From: Algoriphagus alkaliphilus
GTDB taxonomy: Bacteria; Bacteroidota; Bacteroidia; Cytophagales; Cyclobacteriaceae
Length of the DNA stretch: 40,655 nucleotides
Assembly: GCF_900103735.1 (NCBI RefSeq)
Contig: NZ_FMXE01000041.1
Span: 1-40,655, forward strand
Reading direction: 5' to 3'
The position numbers and the translations under genes are program-made. Below the pieces are notes generated by a model that saw only the letters and a list, made by a program, of their open reading frames with translations, was not told the DNA's origin and made no database searches. Of the stretch, positions 9,135 to 17,790 are shown piece by piece; positions within the stretch are counted from its first letter, which is position 1; every line of letters starts with the position of its first letter.

Positions 9135-10646
9135 ATGAAAAAATATAGCATTTTACTATTGATCCTGCTGATGTCATTCACCAGCTGTGATGACTTTCTG
9201 ACCGTCGTGCCGGAGACACAGTTGAGCTCGGCTACCTTCTTTAAAACAGAAAATGATTTTATCCAGGCAGTAAATGGAGCCTATGCTCCTTTGCGAGCAT
9301 ATTATAATGGGCCTGCTTGGCTTTTAGGTGAATTGCACTCGGACAATACCTTTTACATGCGGAATGTCCTATTTGGGGCTGTTGAAAACTCCGAAAATCT
9401 AGCGGATTTCTCGGTGCCTGTCAGTAACGGAACTACTCCAAATACAAATGTCCTCGCCGCTTGGCGACAATTGTATCTGATTATCGCCCGTGCTAATCAA
9501 GTATTGGCTCCGATTGATGCAGTTGCGTTCAATCAGGAGTCCAAAAACAATGTAAAAGGTCAGGCACTGTTTCTAAGAGCGTTCGCCTATTTTCATTTGG
9601 TACGCTACTTTGGAAAAGTACCTCTCCACATTATTCCTGTGCCAGGCCGTGATGGTTCAGGTCTTCCACTGTCTGAGGAGGCGGCAGTCTTTGACCAGAT
9701 TATAAAAGACTTGACAGAGGCCGTTCCTCTCCTTCCACAGAAAGCTCAGCAGCTACCGGGTCGAGTGACTCAAGGTGCTGCCAGAACGCTCTTGGCTGAT
9801 GTGTTTATCTATCGCAAGAGATGGGCCGATGCGGAGCAGGTTTTGGCACCGGCGATCTCATCGGGACAGTACGCCTTGATGGCCTCTTATGCGATGGTCT
9901 TCCCTAAAAATTCAACCAATAAAAACAACTCCGAATCAGTCTTTGAGATACAATATCGTGAAGGGGCAGATGGTCTTCAGGGGACATTCTTGTATCAGCA
10001 TTTACCCTTACCGCTTACAGTAGCCGAAGTGAGGGCTTTGTTTAACACAGGTAATCCTCAGCCATTGGATGGTCAGGGAAATAATATTCCCACACCGGAT
10101 ATTATTGCAGCATATGAGACTGGGGATCTCCGCAAGGATGTATCGATCGATGTCATCACCGTTTCAGGAAGGCCAGGTTCCAATAAGCTTACCCCTGTTA
10201 TTAAGAAGTTTCGGGATAATCATGCCCAGCATAACAACCATGGGGTAAACTGGCCGGTATATCGCTACGCGGAGGTGTTGCTGTTGATGGCAGAGGCACT
10301 TAATGAGCAAGGGAAAACAGCTGCAGCGATTCCTCTGTTAAATCAAGTCCGTACTCGGGCAGGACTTGCTGCCACTACGGCTTCAAGTCAAGCGAATGTC
10401 CGTGAAGCAATTTTTAAGGAAAGAAGAGTTGAGCTTGCATTTGAAAATAAGCGGTGGTTTGATATCATGAGAACTGACCGTATCCAAGAGATTATTGTAC
10501 CTTACGGTCGGAGAATCGTGGCTAATCCACTGAATTACTACTTTCCGCCAATTCCCGGGGCAGTTCCAAGGAATAACGTCTTTACTAATTTGGATAAATT
10601 CTATCCATATCCCGCAGCAGAAGCCGAAATTAGTCCATTCTTTTAA
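9135..10646 (+). CDS. susD: SusD/RagB outer membrane lipoprotein
   Basis: This 503-residue partner of the upstream SusC acts as a surface lipoprotein that binds the ligand and closes over the barrel. The lipobox is SFTSC with Cys18, followed by the family opening DDFLTVVPETQLSSATFFKTENDF. TPR-like helices contain the typical KGQALFLRAFAYFHLVRYFGKVPL (about residues 140-165). The C-terminal segment YRYAEVLLLMAEALNEQG and the closing FKERRVELAFENKRWFDIMRT are hallmarks of the family. Length is normal. It is co-transcribed with susC (43-bp gap). No terminator was seen after it, but a hairpin-rich 345-bp spacer separates it from the next plus-strand gene. Confidence 0.95.
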   Translation: MKKYSILLLILLMSFTSCDDFLTVVPETQLSSATFFKTENDFIQAVNGAYAPLRAYYNGPAWLLGELHSDNTFYMRNVLFGAVENSENLADFSVPVSNGTTPNTNVLAAWRQLYLIIARANQVLAPIDAVAFNQESKNNVKGQALFLRAFAYFHLVRYFGKVPLHIIPVPGRDGSGLPLSEEAAVFDQIIKDLTEAVPLLPQKAQQLPGRVTQGAARTLLADVFIYRKRWADAEQVLAPAISSGQYALMASYAMVFPKNSTNKNNSESVFEIQYREGADGLQGTFLYQHLPLPLTVAEVRALFNTGNPQPLDGQGNNIPTPDIIAAYETGDLRKDVSIDVITVSGRPGSNKLTPVIKKFRDNHAQHNNHGVNWPVYRYAEVLLLMAEALNEQGKTAAAIPLLNQVRTRAGLAATTASSQANVREAIFKERRVELAFENKRWFDIMRTDRIQEIIVPYGRRIVANPLNYYFPPIPGAVPRNNVFTNLDKFYPYPAAEAEISPFF

Positions 10647-10833
10647 GTTGGTTTTCTTTAATTCAAATAGCCCGACAATCGGTAGGATTTTCCAAATCTG
10701 AAAGTTGTTGGGTTATTTTCTTCCCGGCAGGAGTAAGCAGGACAGTTAAATTCTTGACAGGAAGTAAATAGCTTTCACGAACGGCTTTTAGCCTCATTAA
10801 ATTATTCTCAACTTGAACAATATGAAATTCCCA

Positions 10834-10912
10834 TGATCCCGTATTTACGGGATCACACAGGAAGATGCCCCGAGCTATCGGGGCAGGGCATTCTCCCGAT
10901 GAAAGATCGGGA
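10834..10912. repeat. Three consecutive GC-rich hairpins (REP-like)
   Basis: Three perfect palindromic stems follow one another: TGATCCCGTA with TACGGGATCA (10834-10855, 2-nt gap), GCCCCGA with TCGGGGC (10867-10884, loop GCTA) and TCCCGAT with ATCGGGA (10894-10912, 5-nt loop). None is followed by a T tract on the plus strand. They may act as an mRNA-stability or attenuation element between susCD and the downstream dehydrogenase, or be a dispersed repeat. Confidence 0.7.
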
Positions 10913-10991
10913 CAGGCTATCTGACCAAAAAAAATCAAATTATAAACAGATGAAATTTTATCTCCCTGCAATCCAATAATCCCAATACTAT

Positions 10992-13676
10992 ATGTTCCAT
11001 AGAAGCACGATAAAGAATCTTTTCCTTCTTTTTGGAGTCCTTGCAATTTCGGTTGCCTGCTCCAAAAAAGAAGAAACAGGCCGGCAGCTTACCGGTAACC
11101 CTAAAATTGACAAGCTTAAACTTCCTGACGGATTCGTGGCAGAGCATCTCTACAGTCCCGGAGATAATGAGCAGGGCAGTTGGGTGGCGATGACCTTTGA
11201 TGATAAGGGTAGAATGATTACCTCCGATCAGTATGGGTATTTATATCGACTCGAGCTCCCTCCAATCGGCTCTGATTCCACAGTAAAACCCAAAGTCGAG
11301 AAACTGATCGTGGGAAATGTCTCCGAACCTCAGGTAGGAATGGGCTATGCACAGGGATTGCTATATGCATTTAACTCACTTTATGTGATGGTAAATCACA
11401 ACCCCAATGAGACCTTCAGCCAACCTACAGGATTATACCGGATCCAGGATTTGGACGGGGATGATCAGTATGAGAGCATCACTCAGATTCGTGAATTGAA
11501 GGGGCAACAAGGTGAACATGGTCCCCACAGCATGCGCGTCACTCCGGATGGCAAATCCATTTACCTCATCGCAGGAAATCATGTCGATGTGCCTGAGATG
11601 AATGCTTACCGCCTGCCTAATGTTTGGCAGGAAGACAACCTTTTTCCCTTAATCAAAGACCCACGAGGTCATGCCAATAACCGAATGGCTCCAGGTGGAT
11701 GGATCGCCAAAATTGATCCCGAAGGAAAAAATTGGGAATTGATCAGTGCAGGATTCAGAAATGCCTTCGATTTTGATTACAATGAGGTCGGTGATATTTT
11801 CGCTTATGATGCGGATATGGAATGGGATTTTGGAATGCCTTGGTATCGCCCAACACGGATAAATCATGCCACCAGCGGCTCGGAATTTGGTTGGAGGACA
11901 GGTAACTCCAAGTGGTCACCTGTCTATCCTGACAATCTCCCCGCAGTAATAAACCTTGGTCAAGGTTCACCTACGAATGCCATGTTCGGCTTCAAAGCCA
12001 ACTTCCCAAGCAAATACAAAAAAGCATTGTATGCTTTTGACTGGAGTTTTGGAATCATCTATGCCATTCACCTTACTCCTAACGGAGCGACTTATGACGC
12101 TACAGCCGAGGAATTTATTTCCGGTTCTCCGCTTCCTCTTACTGATGGGGCCATTGGCCCTGACGGGGCATTCTACTTTGCCACCGGAGGGCGAAGGTTG
12201 GACTCGGACCTTTATCGGGTGACGTACAAAGGGGAATTGGATACACATAAGCCTCTGACTGAAGCTGACCTGCCTCAGGAAGCCAAACTCAGAAGAGAAC
12301 TGGAGCAATATCATCAGGCAGGGGCTCCTGCGGAGGGATTGGAAAAAGCTTGGGCTCAACTCGGACACAAAGACAGATACGTACAATATGCTGCAAGAAT
12401 CGTCCTTGAACACCAGCCTGTAGCAACCTGGAAAACAAAAGCAATTGCAGAATCTGATCCCACAAAAAAGATCCATGCCATTCTCGCTTTGGCGCGTCAC
12501 GCCACCGATGCTGATGCAGCACCCATGTTGAACAGTCTGATGCAGGTGGATTTCAAGGGGCTTTCTGCCAGGGACAAGCAGGATATCCTGAGAACGATGG
12601 AAGTGATCCTTTTTCGTTATGACAAAGGGGCCGCTTCAGTGAAGCCTCAATTGATTACCTACCTCGATCCAAATTTCCCTGCAAATGACAACATGCTTGA
12701 TCGTTCGCTCAGTATTTTGATGGTGCATCTGGATGCGCCGAGTGCTGTGGAAAAAACATTGGCTTTGCTTAAATCTGCCAAAGACGACGAAAATTATCAA
12801 AAGACATTTACTGCCTCATCAGATTTGGTCTTCAGAAACCCGCAATACGGGATGGACATTGCCAACATGCTTGCCAATCTGCCACCTGCACAGGCGACTT
12901 TCTATGCGACGGTATTGGGTGGTGCTGACAAAGGCTGGACTGCTGCGCAACGGGAGGAATATTTCAAATGGATAAACCATGCACTGACTGCCTATAAAGG
13001 TGGAAGGAGCTATGTGGGATTCATCGACCGGGCAAGGAAAATGGCACTGGCCAGTGTGGATAAGGCAGATTTTGAGAAATATGATGAAATGTCGGGTGGA
13101 AAATTACTGACAGCCAGCGGAAATGATATTATTGAATCAGGTGTACAACCTGAAGGTCCGGGTAGAAGGTGGACAGTTGAACTGGCAGAGCCTTTAGTCG
13201 CTGATCTTGTAGGACGTGACTTGGTCAAAGGCAAAGCGATGTATGCAGCTACACTTTGTTTGTCTTGCCACACGATGCAGGGTGAAGGTGGAGCTATTGG
13301 ACCGGATTTGACACAGTTGGGTACAAGATTTTCTCCTAAAGATATCTTGGTAGCTACCATCAACCCAAGTGAAACAATCTCTGATCAATATCATGCGACT
13401 GTTCTTGAACTGAAAGCAGGAGGATCCATTGTAGGTAAACTGAATGACGAAGACGGGAAGAATTATTATATCTCGCAAAACCCTTTCGCTCCAAATGATA
13501 TCAAAACTGTTGCGAAAAACACGGTCGTGTTGAAAAAGAACGCGGAGGTCTCCATCATGATGCCTGGCTTAATCAATCGACTCAATGAGGAAGAATTGAA
13601 AGACTTGATGGCGTATTTGATCTCCGGTGGCAATGCTGACCATGCAGTTTACAAACAACCAACTGCACAAAGATGA
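10992..13676 (+). CDS. Propeller dehydrogenase-cytochrome c lipoprotein
   Basis: This 894-residue lipoprotein has a lipobox ending at Cys23 (SVAC). Residues 35-420 form a glucose/sorbosone-type beta-propeller (LKLPDGFVAEHLYSPG, TGLYRIQDLDGDDQYE, GPHSMRVTPDGKSIYLIAGN, SSFGWRTGNSKW-like blades). A helical HEAT-like middle follows. The C-terminal Pirellulaceae-type haem-binding domain has CLSCH at 756-760 (LCLSCHTMQGEGGAIGPDLTQLG) and a likely Met ligand near 856 (MMPGL). The protein probably oxidises the substrate gathered by SusCD and passes electrons to a respiratory chain. The stop overlaps the next start by 4 bp (ATGA), so the DUF1080 gene is translationally coupled. It is a paralogue in architecture of the minus-strand 1051-residue protein but lacks the SGNH part. 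Confidence 0.9.
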   Translation: MFHRSTIKNLFLLFGVLAISVACSKKEETGRQLTGNPKIDKLKLPDGFVAEHLYSPGDNEQGSWVAMTFDDKGRMITSDQYGYLYRLELPPIGSDSTVKPKVEKLIVGNVSEPQVGMGYAQGLLYAFNSLYVMVNHNPNETFSQPTGLYRIQDLDGDDQYESITQIRELKGQQGEHGPHSMRVTPDGKSIYLIAGNHVDVPEMNAYRLPNVWQEDNLFPLIKDPRGHANNRMAPGGWIAKIDPEGKNWELISAGFRNAFDFDYNEVGDIFAYDADMEWDFGMPWYRPTRINHATSGSEFGWRTGNSKWSPVYPDNLPAVINLGQGSPTNAMFGFKANFPSKYKKALYAFDWSFGIIYAIHLTPNGATYDATAEEFISGSPLPLTDGAIGPDGAFYFATGGRRLDSDLYRVTYKGELDTHKPLTEADLPQEAKLRRELEQYHQAGAPAEGLEKAWAQLGHKDRYVQYAARIVLEHQPVATWKTKAIAESDPTKKIHAILALARHATDADAAPMLNSLMQVDFKGLSARDKQDILRTMEVILFRYDKGAASVKPQLITYLDPNFPANDNMLDRSLSILMVHLDAPSAVEKTLALLKSAKDDENYQKTFTASSDLVFRNPQYGMDIANMLANLPPAQATFYATVLGGADKGWTAAQREEYFKWINHALTAYKGGRSYVGFIDRARKMALASVDKADFEKYDEMSGGKLLTASGNDIIESGVQPEGPGRRWTVELAEPLVADLVGRDLVKGKAMYAATLCLSCHTMQGEGGAIGPDLTQLGTRFSPKDILVATINPSETISDQYHATVLELKAGGSIVGKLNDEDGKNYYISQNPFAPNDIKTVAKNTVVLKKNAEVSIMMPGLINRLNEEELKDLMAYLISGGNADHAVYKQPTAQR

Positions 13677-14437
13677 TTAGCTCAACCTTCAAAACCGTAA
13701 AAATATCGAGCTTTATTCTGGCGGCCATATTCACTGTGGGATGTATTTCTTCCAAAGTTGATCATGCGGAATTCGAGTCCATATTTGATGGAAAAACGCT
13801 CGATGGATGGGAATTTGATCCTGTCTACTGGAGTGTAAAAGATGGTTTAATGGTGGGTGAAATCACTCCAGAAACAGTTTTGAAAAGCAATACTTTCATC
13901 ATATGGAAAGGCGGAGAGCTCGGAGATTTCGAGTTAAAAGTAGACTACTGGATTTCTGAAGCCGGTAATTCCGGTGTGCAATATCGAAGTGATCGATTTA
14001 CCGAGGTCCCCTTTGCGCTTCGGGGGTATCAAGCGGATATAGATGGAGGCAATCGCTACACAGGGCAAAATTACGAAGAACGAAAGCGAACCACCCTAGC
14101 TTATCGGGGGCAAAAAACGCGTATCACTTCGCAACCGGACAGTATAACTGAACCCCGTGGTTTTGTGGAGCGAAACGCCTGGAAAGGCCTGAACTTGGTC
14201 TCCGAACTTGGAAATCGGGACGAGCTTGGTGCTTTGATCAAGAAAGGTGACTGGAATACGATTCATATTGTTGCCAAGGGAAACGTGATGCAGCATTATG
14301 TCAATGGTACTCTAATGAGTGAAGTCACCGATGACGATGCAAAAAACAGGATGCTGAAAGGCTTGATGGGATTTCAGGTGCACGTAGGACCTCCAATGAA
14401 AGTGATGTTTAAGAACATTCTTTTGAAAAAAATGTAA
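13673..14437 (+). CDS. DUF1080 (3-keto-disaccharide hydrolase-type) lipoprotein
   Basis: This 254-residue protein has a lipobox ending at Cys24 (FTVGC) and a single DUF1080 domain. Signature stretches are FESIFDGKTLDGWEF, the concanavalin-like strand LGDFELKVDYWISEAGNSGVQYRS and the closing MLKGLMGFQVHVGPPMKVMFKNILLKK. Members of this family have been shown to cleave 3-keto-glycosides after C3 oxidation; others are uncharacterised. Its start overlaps the stop of the upstream propeller-cytochrome gene by 4 bp, a strong sign of joint function. A strong terminator begins 27 bp downstream, so this is the last gene of the susC operon. Confidence 0.9.
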   Translation: MISSTFKTVKISSFILAAIFTVGCISSKVDHAEFESIFDGKTLDGWEFDPVYWSVKDGLMVGEITPETVLKSNTFIIWKGGELGDFELKVDYWISEAGNSGVQYRSDRFTEVPFALRGYQADIDGGNRYTGQNYEERKRTTLAYRGQKTRITSQPDSITEPRGFVERNAWKGLNLVSELGNRDELGALIKKGDWNTIHIVAKGNVMQHYVNGTLMSEVTDDDAKNRMLKGLMGFQVHVGPPMKVMFKNILLKKM

Positions 14438-14463
14438 GAATCTGAAACTACACAAGTTCAAAG

Positions 14464-14490
14464 GCGCGGAGAAATCCGCGCTTTTTTTTT
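14464..14490 (+). terminator. Rho-independent terminator of the susC operon
   Basis: A perfect 7-bp GC-rich stem (GCGCGGA with TCCGCGC) closed by a GAAA tetraloop is followed by nine Ts, 26 bp after the DUF1080 stop codon. Confidence 0.95.
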
Positions 14491-15031
14491 GACAAAAGCC
14501 TGAGATTTTTACTGGGCAGACTTGATCGAAAAGTGATTCTTTTCTTAATTTTTTTAACAAGATCAATTGATTAAAAATCCGGAGCCATAAAAAAGGGATG
14601 GCTATTTTCCCTTCCTGATAAAGTAATAATTAGGCATAGAATAATTGAAATACCAAAAAAGCGGGGATACGAAACAATTTATTGAGGTTGAAAATAAATA
14701 TTTGGAATTGTTTCTCCATGTATTGTGAATGTTTTGAGTAAGGCACACATTCAGCTTAAATATTAACCAAAAACACCTTATGATAAAACTTTATTCTTTG
14801 CTGTCTTTTTCGGCTCTTATGGATTGGAGCTTATGAGAATGAGATAATCGAAAGGCACATTACGCTTTAATGGATTTTTAGTGCTAATTCAGTTCATTTT
14901 TTGACTGACGGCAAAATTCGCTTTCCCATTTTACCTATCTTAAGCCTACACTTTTCCAGGCTACCCACATACAGCAGGATAGACTCGGGAAGCCTTTTTT
15001 ATAGGTTTAATTCTAGTCCATCAAACCCAAA
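14491..15031. other. 541-bp gap without a convincing gene
   Basis: The stretch is AT-rich. It contains a 9-bp inverted repeat, GAAACAATT at 14671-14679 and AATTGTTTC at 14706-14714 with 26 bp between, which could be an operator. A possible 18-codon ORF at 14780 (MIKLYSLLSFSALMDWSL) looks like the front of a signal peptide and may be a gene remnant. The promoter of the DUF4432 gene presumably lies here, but no clear TTTG/TAnnTTTG pair was found. Confidence 0.4.
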
Positions 15032-16090
15032 ATGAACCTCGGAAATCCCAGCAACTGGAAACATAAACTCTCCAATTCTCACCAAATCGGCGGCATCGAA
15101 ACCTCGGTCATCGACAACGGGGCAGGTCGTGGAGTACGAATCGCCTGGATAAATACCGGCACCGGGCTTCGGTACAAACTGGTACTGGATCGAGGAATGG
15201 ATATTCTGGATGCCTTTTTCAATGAATATAGTCTTGCTTGGATTTCCCATGCCGGGCTGACTGCTCCACAGCCCTTTTCCAATCAGGGAATTGACTGGCT
15301 TCGCACCTTTGGAGGAGGCTTGTTGACTACTTGCGGGCTTTCCAATGCCGGTCCGCCAAATACCGATGAAAGTGGTAGCAGAGGACTTCATGGCAACTAT
15401 TCGAATTCTCCTGCCGAGCTCGTCTCCATCAAGCAACCGGACATTTTCTCAGGAGATTTGAGCTTTGAGATTGTGGCCAAAGTCAGGGAAACGACCACGT
15501 TTGGTCCGAGTTTGGAAATGCTTCGCACGATTTCAGGAAAGGTCGGTTCGGCCAAAATTCGGATTAAAGATCAGGTGATCAACCGTGGAAATGCTCCGGC
15601 ACCCCATATGTTGCTTTATCACATCAATTGCGGTTGGCCATTAATCGATGATGGCACGCGGATCGTTTGGCAGGGAGAAAAAAAACATAAAGCCACAGAC
15701 ATAAACAATACGGATTTCAACAGGAGATATGAATTTACCCAATGCGCTCCACCAATGGATGCTCATACAGGATTCGGAGAAGATGTGGCATTTATCAATC
15801 CAACCGCAGATGATGAAAATCAAGTCATTTGTGGCTATGCGAATGACAATTTGGAATTGGCCCTTAAAATTTCCTTTTCAAAAACCCAAATGCCTTGGCT
15901 GATCAACTGGCAGCATTGGGGCAAAAATGAGTATGTCACAGCATTGGAACCTGCGACACATCCACCAATCGGTCAAGCTGAAGCAAGAGAGAATGGAACT
16001 TTGATTTTACTTGATCCCGGAGCTGGCAAAAAGTATGACTTGGAGTTGGAGGTGCTGACCGGAGAAAAAGCGAGAGGATTTAAGGTTTGA
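15032..16090 (+). CDS. DUF4432 aldose-1-epimerase-like protein
   Basis: This 352-residue cytosolic protein (no signal peptide) has the galactose-mutarotase-like fold. Family signatures are the early VIDNGAGRGVRIAWINTGTGLRYKLVLDRGMDI, then GLTAPQPFSNQGIDWLRTFGGGLLTTCGL with RGLHGNYSNSPAE, a GNAPAPHMLLYHINCGWPLI strand and the C-terminal WQHWGKNEYVTALEPATHPPIGQAEARENG. DUF4432 proteins are predicted to act on the anomeric centre of sugars; few are characterised. It is the first of four plus-strand sugar-metabolism genes. A 290-bp repeat-rich spacer separates it from the cupin gene, so co-transcription is possible but not evident. Confidence 0.85.
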   Translation: MNLGNPSNWKHKLSNSHQIGGIETSVIDNGAGRGVRIAWINTGTGLRYKLVLDRGMDILDAFFNEYSLAWISHAGLTAPQPFSNQGIDWLRTFGGGLLTTCGLSNAGPPNTDESGSRGLHGNYSNSPAELVSIKQPDIFSGDLSFEIVAKVRETTTFGPSLEMLRTISGKVGSAKIRIKDQVINRGNAPAPHMLLYHINCGWPLIDDGTRIVWQGEKKHKATDINNTDFNRRYEFTQCAPPMDAHTGFGEDVAFINPTADDENQVICGYANDNLELALKISFSKTQMPWLINWQHWGKNEYVTALEPATHPPIGQAEARENGTLILLDPGAGKKYDLELEVLTGEKARGFKV

Positions 16091-16376
16091 GATTTGAAAT
16101 TTGAAATTTGGGCATTAACGATTACTGACTTAAAAAAAATACGATTTATGAATTACCACGTCAACCTTGAACAATAAGCCATATAATCAGAATTTATTTC
16201 GGATAAAAATTGAATTTAGAAAATTAAAGAACCGGAAAAACCAATTTTTCAATTTTGAAATCTTTCAATTTTCCAATCCTAATACTCAATAACCAATAAC
16301 TATTCTCAAGCTTCAAAATATCGAATATTGAATTTCGAATAATGAACAGTCAATAACTCAATAACCTAATAACCAA
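16086..16376. repeat. Spacer made of heptad and octad repeat tracts
   Basis: This spacer holds four 7-mers of consensus TTTGAAA at 16086-16113 (the first overlaps the stop codon of the DUF4432 gene), three degenerate TACGATT-like 7-mers at 16140-16160, four 8-mers such as TTTTCCAA and TCTTTCAA at 16245-16276, and TCGAATA-like 7-mers from 16321 to about 16376. No gene or terminator was seen. Confidence 0.65.
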
Positions 16377-16380
16377 TAAA

Positions 16381-17589
16381 ATGAGCCTAGCAAAAAAAGC
16401 CCTTGAACAAGGCGAAGGAATACTGAGATTAACCCCAACTTGGGTTCCGCGGTCCTTTTGCGTACCCGGTCGAAGAATCAAACTTCATCCCGACGATTAT
16501 TATTCCTTTGGAGGAATGCGAGGAGGGATTGATGAACGTTGGTTTGCTTCGACCACACCCGCCGAAAACGGACCACTGACTTCCAAAAATGAGGGTTTGA
16601 GCCATATTGCTTTTGAAGAAGGAGGTAAGACGGAGCTTTTTCTCCTGAAAGATGCCATTGATGAGTTGGGTGCGCTGATCGTTGGTTCCAGACTTTGGGA
16701 TCAGTATAAATCCTGGCCGATGTATTCCAAGTTTTTTGACAATATGGGACCGCTTCCCCATCACATTCACCCCTCGGATGAATTTGGAAAGCTGACCAAT
16801 CAAAACGGAAAACCTGAAGCCTACTATTTCCCTCCTCAGGTGAATAATCATGGTGGAGATTTTCCCTATACTTTCTTCGGAATTGCGCCGGGAACGAGCA
16901 AAGAGACGATTCTGCAGTGCTTGAAAGATTTCAAAAAAGGCGACAACAAGATCACGAATTACTCTCAGGCTTTCCGACTTCAGCCGGGTACAGGTTGGGA
17001 TGTACCTCCGGGAATGCTCCATGCACCGGGATCACTTTGTACCTACGAACCTCAAAAGGCCTCTGACATTTTCGCCATGTATCAGTCCTTGGTCAATGAG
17101 GCGATTATTCCGGAGGATTTGCTTTGGAATGCTACACCCAAGGACCGATGGGGAGACTACGAATTGCTGGTAGAGATGATCGACTGGGACCTCAATGTCA
17201 ATCCCAACTTGATGGATAATCACTACATGGAGCCGATTCCTGTAAAGAATTCTAAAGAAATGCGGGCGCAAGGATATCATGAGACCTGGATTTGCTATCG
17301 CTCTCATGATTACAGTGCCAAAGAGTTGACGGTATTTCCCGGCCAAACTGTGGTGATCAAAGATGCTGCTGCTTATGGTTTTATCATGATGCAAGGCTAT
17401 GGCAAGATGGGCGTATGGGACATCGAAACACCGGCTTTGATTCGATTTGGGCAGTTGACTCATGACGAGTATTTTGTGACAGAGAAAGCTGCGCAGGCGG
17501 GAGTGAAGATTACCAATCATTCTAAAACCGACCCTATCGTGATGCTGAAGCACTTCGGGCCAAGAAATCCTGATTTAGCAATTTCTTAG
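16381..17589 (+). CDS. Mannose-6-phosphate-isomerase-like cupin protein
   Basis: This 402-residue cytosolic protein resembles type I phosphomannose isomerases and other metal-binding cupins. A metal-ligand cluster is visible at LPHHIHPSDE (His127, His128, His130), with another His in PPGMLHAPGS (His214). A second jelly-roll follows around residues 300-390 (TVFPGQTVVIKDAAAYGFIMMQGYGKMGVW). A sugar or sugar-phosphate isomerase role is likely, but the chain has no close characterised relative that I can name. It lies between an epimerase-like gene and a TIM-barrel isomerase gene on the same strand, which supports a shared sugar pathway. Confidence 0.7.
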   Translation: MSLAKKALEQGEGILRLTPTWVPRSFCVPGRRIKLHPDDYYSFGGMRGGIDERWFASTTPAENGPLTSKNEGLSHIAFEEGGKTELFLLKDAIDELGALIVGSRLWDQYKSWPMYSKFFDNMGPLPHHIHPSDEFGKLTNQNGKPEAYYFPPQVNNHGGDFPYTFFGIAPGTSKETILQCLKDFKKGDNKITNYSQAFRLQPGTGWDVPPGMLHAPGSLCTYEPQKASDIFAMYQSLVNEAIIPEDLLWNATPKDRWGDYELLVEMIDWDLNVNPNLMDNHYMEPIPVKNSKEMRAQGYHETWICYRSHDYSAKELTVFPGQTVVIKDAAAYGFIMMQGYGKMGVWDIETPALIRFGQLTHDEYFVTEKAAQAGVKITNHSKTDPIVMLKHFGPRNPDLAIS

Positions 17590-17701
17590 TCAACAGTCCA
17601 CGGTCAACAGTTGACAGATGCCCTCGAGAAACTTCAATCTTGGTTTTAAGGATTGAGGTACGAAATGGCAAGCTGTAGACGGTGGTCTGTCGACAGTTGA
17701 C
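17589..17701. repeat. Inverted pair of heptad tracts
   Basis: Four 7-mers of consensus GTCAACA (17589-17616) are mirrored by four of opposite orientation at 17674-17701 (ending AGTTGAC). The two arms of about 29 bases can pair imperfectly, roughly two-thirds matched, around a loop of about 56 bases. The structure begins inside the stop codon of the cupin gene and could act as a transcript-end hairpin. Confidence 0.6.
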
Positions 17702-17745
17702 AAAAAAGTTTACTATCCGATCCCAATTATTTTGTAGCACATTAA

Positions 17746-17777
17746 TTTTCGAATTTTCCAATCTTTCAATTTTCAAA
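17746..17777. repeat. Octad repeat, TTTTCCAA-like
   Basis: Four consecutive 8-mers (TTTTCGAA, TTTTCCAA, TCTTTCAA, TTTTCAAA) lie immediately upstream of the TIM-barrel gene start at 17791. Confidence 0.6.
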
Positions 17778-17790
17778 TCCAAACATAACC

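Noticed and set aside
10663..11046. Minus-strand open frame of 127 codons between susD and the dehydrogenase gene
   Set aside because: It runs through the hairpin cluster and overlaps the signal-peptide region of the plus-strand gene. Its composition is that of palindromic DNA and it resembles no family.
14780..14836. 18-codon frame with a hydrophobic start
   Set aside because: It is too short and unsupported. It may be a signal-peptide remnant, so it is mentioned only in the gap entry.
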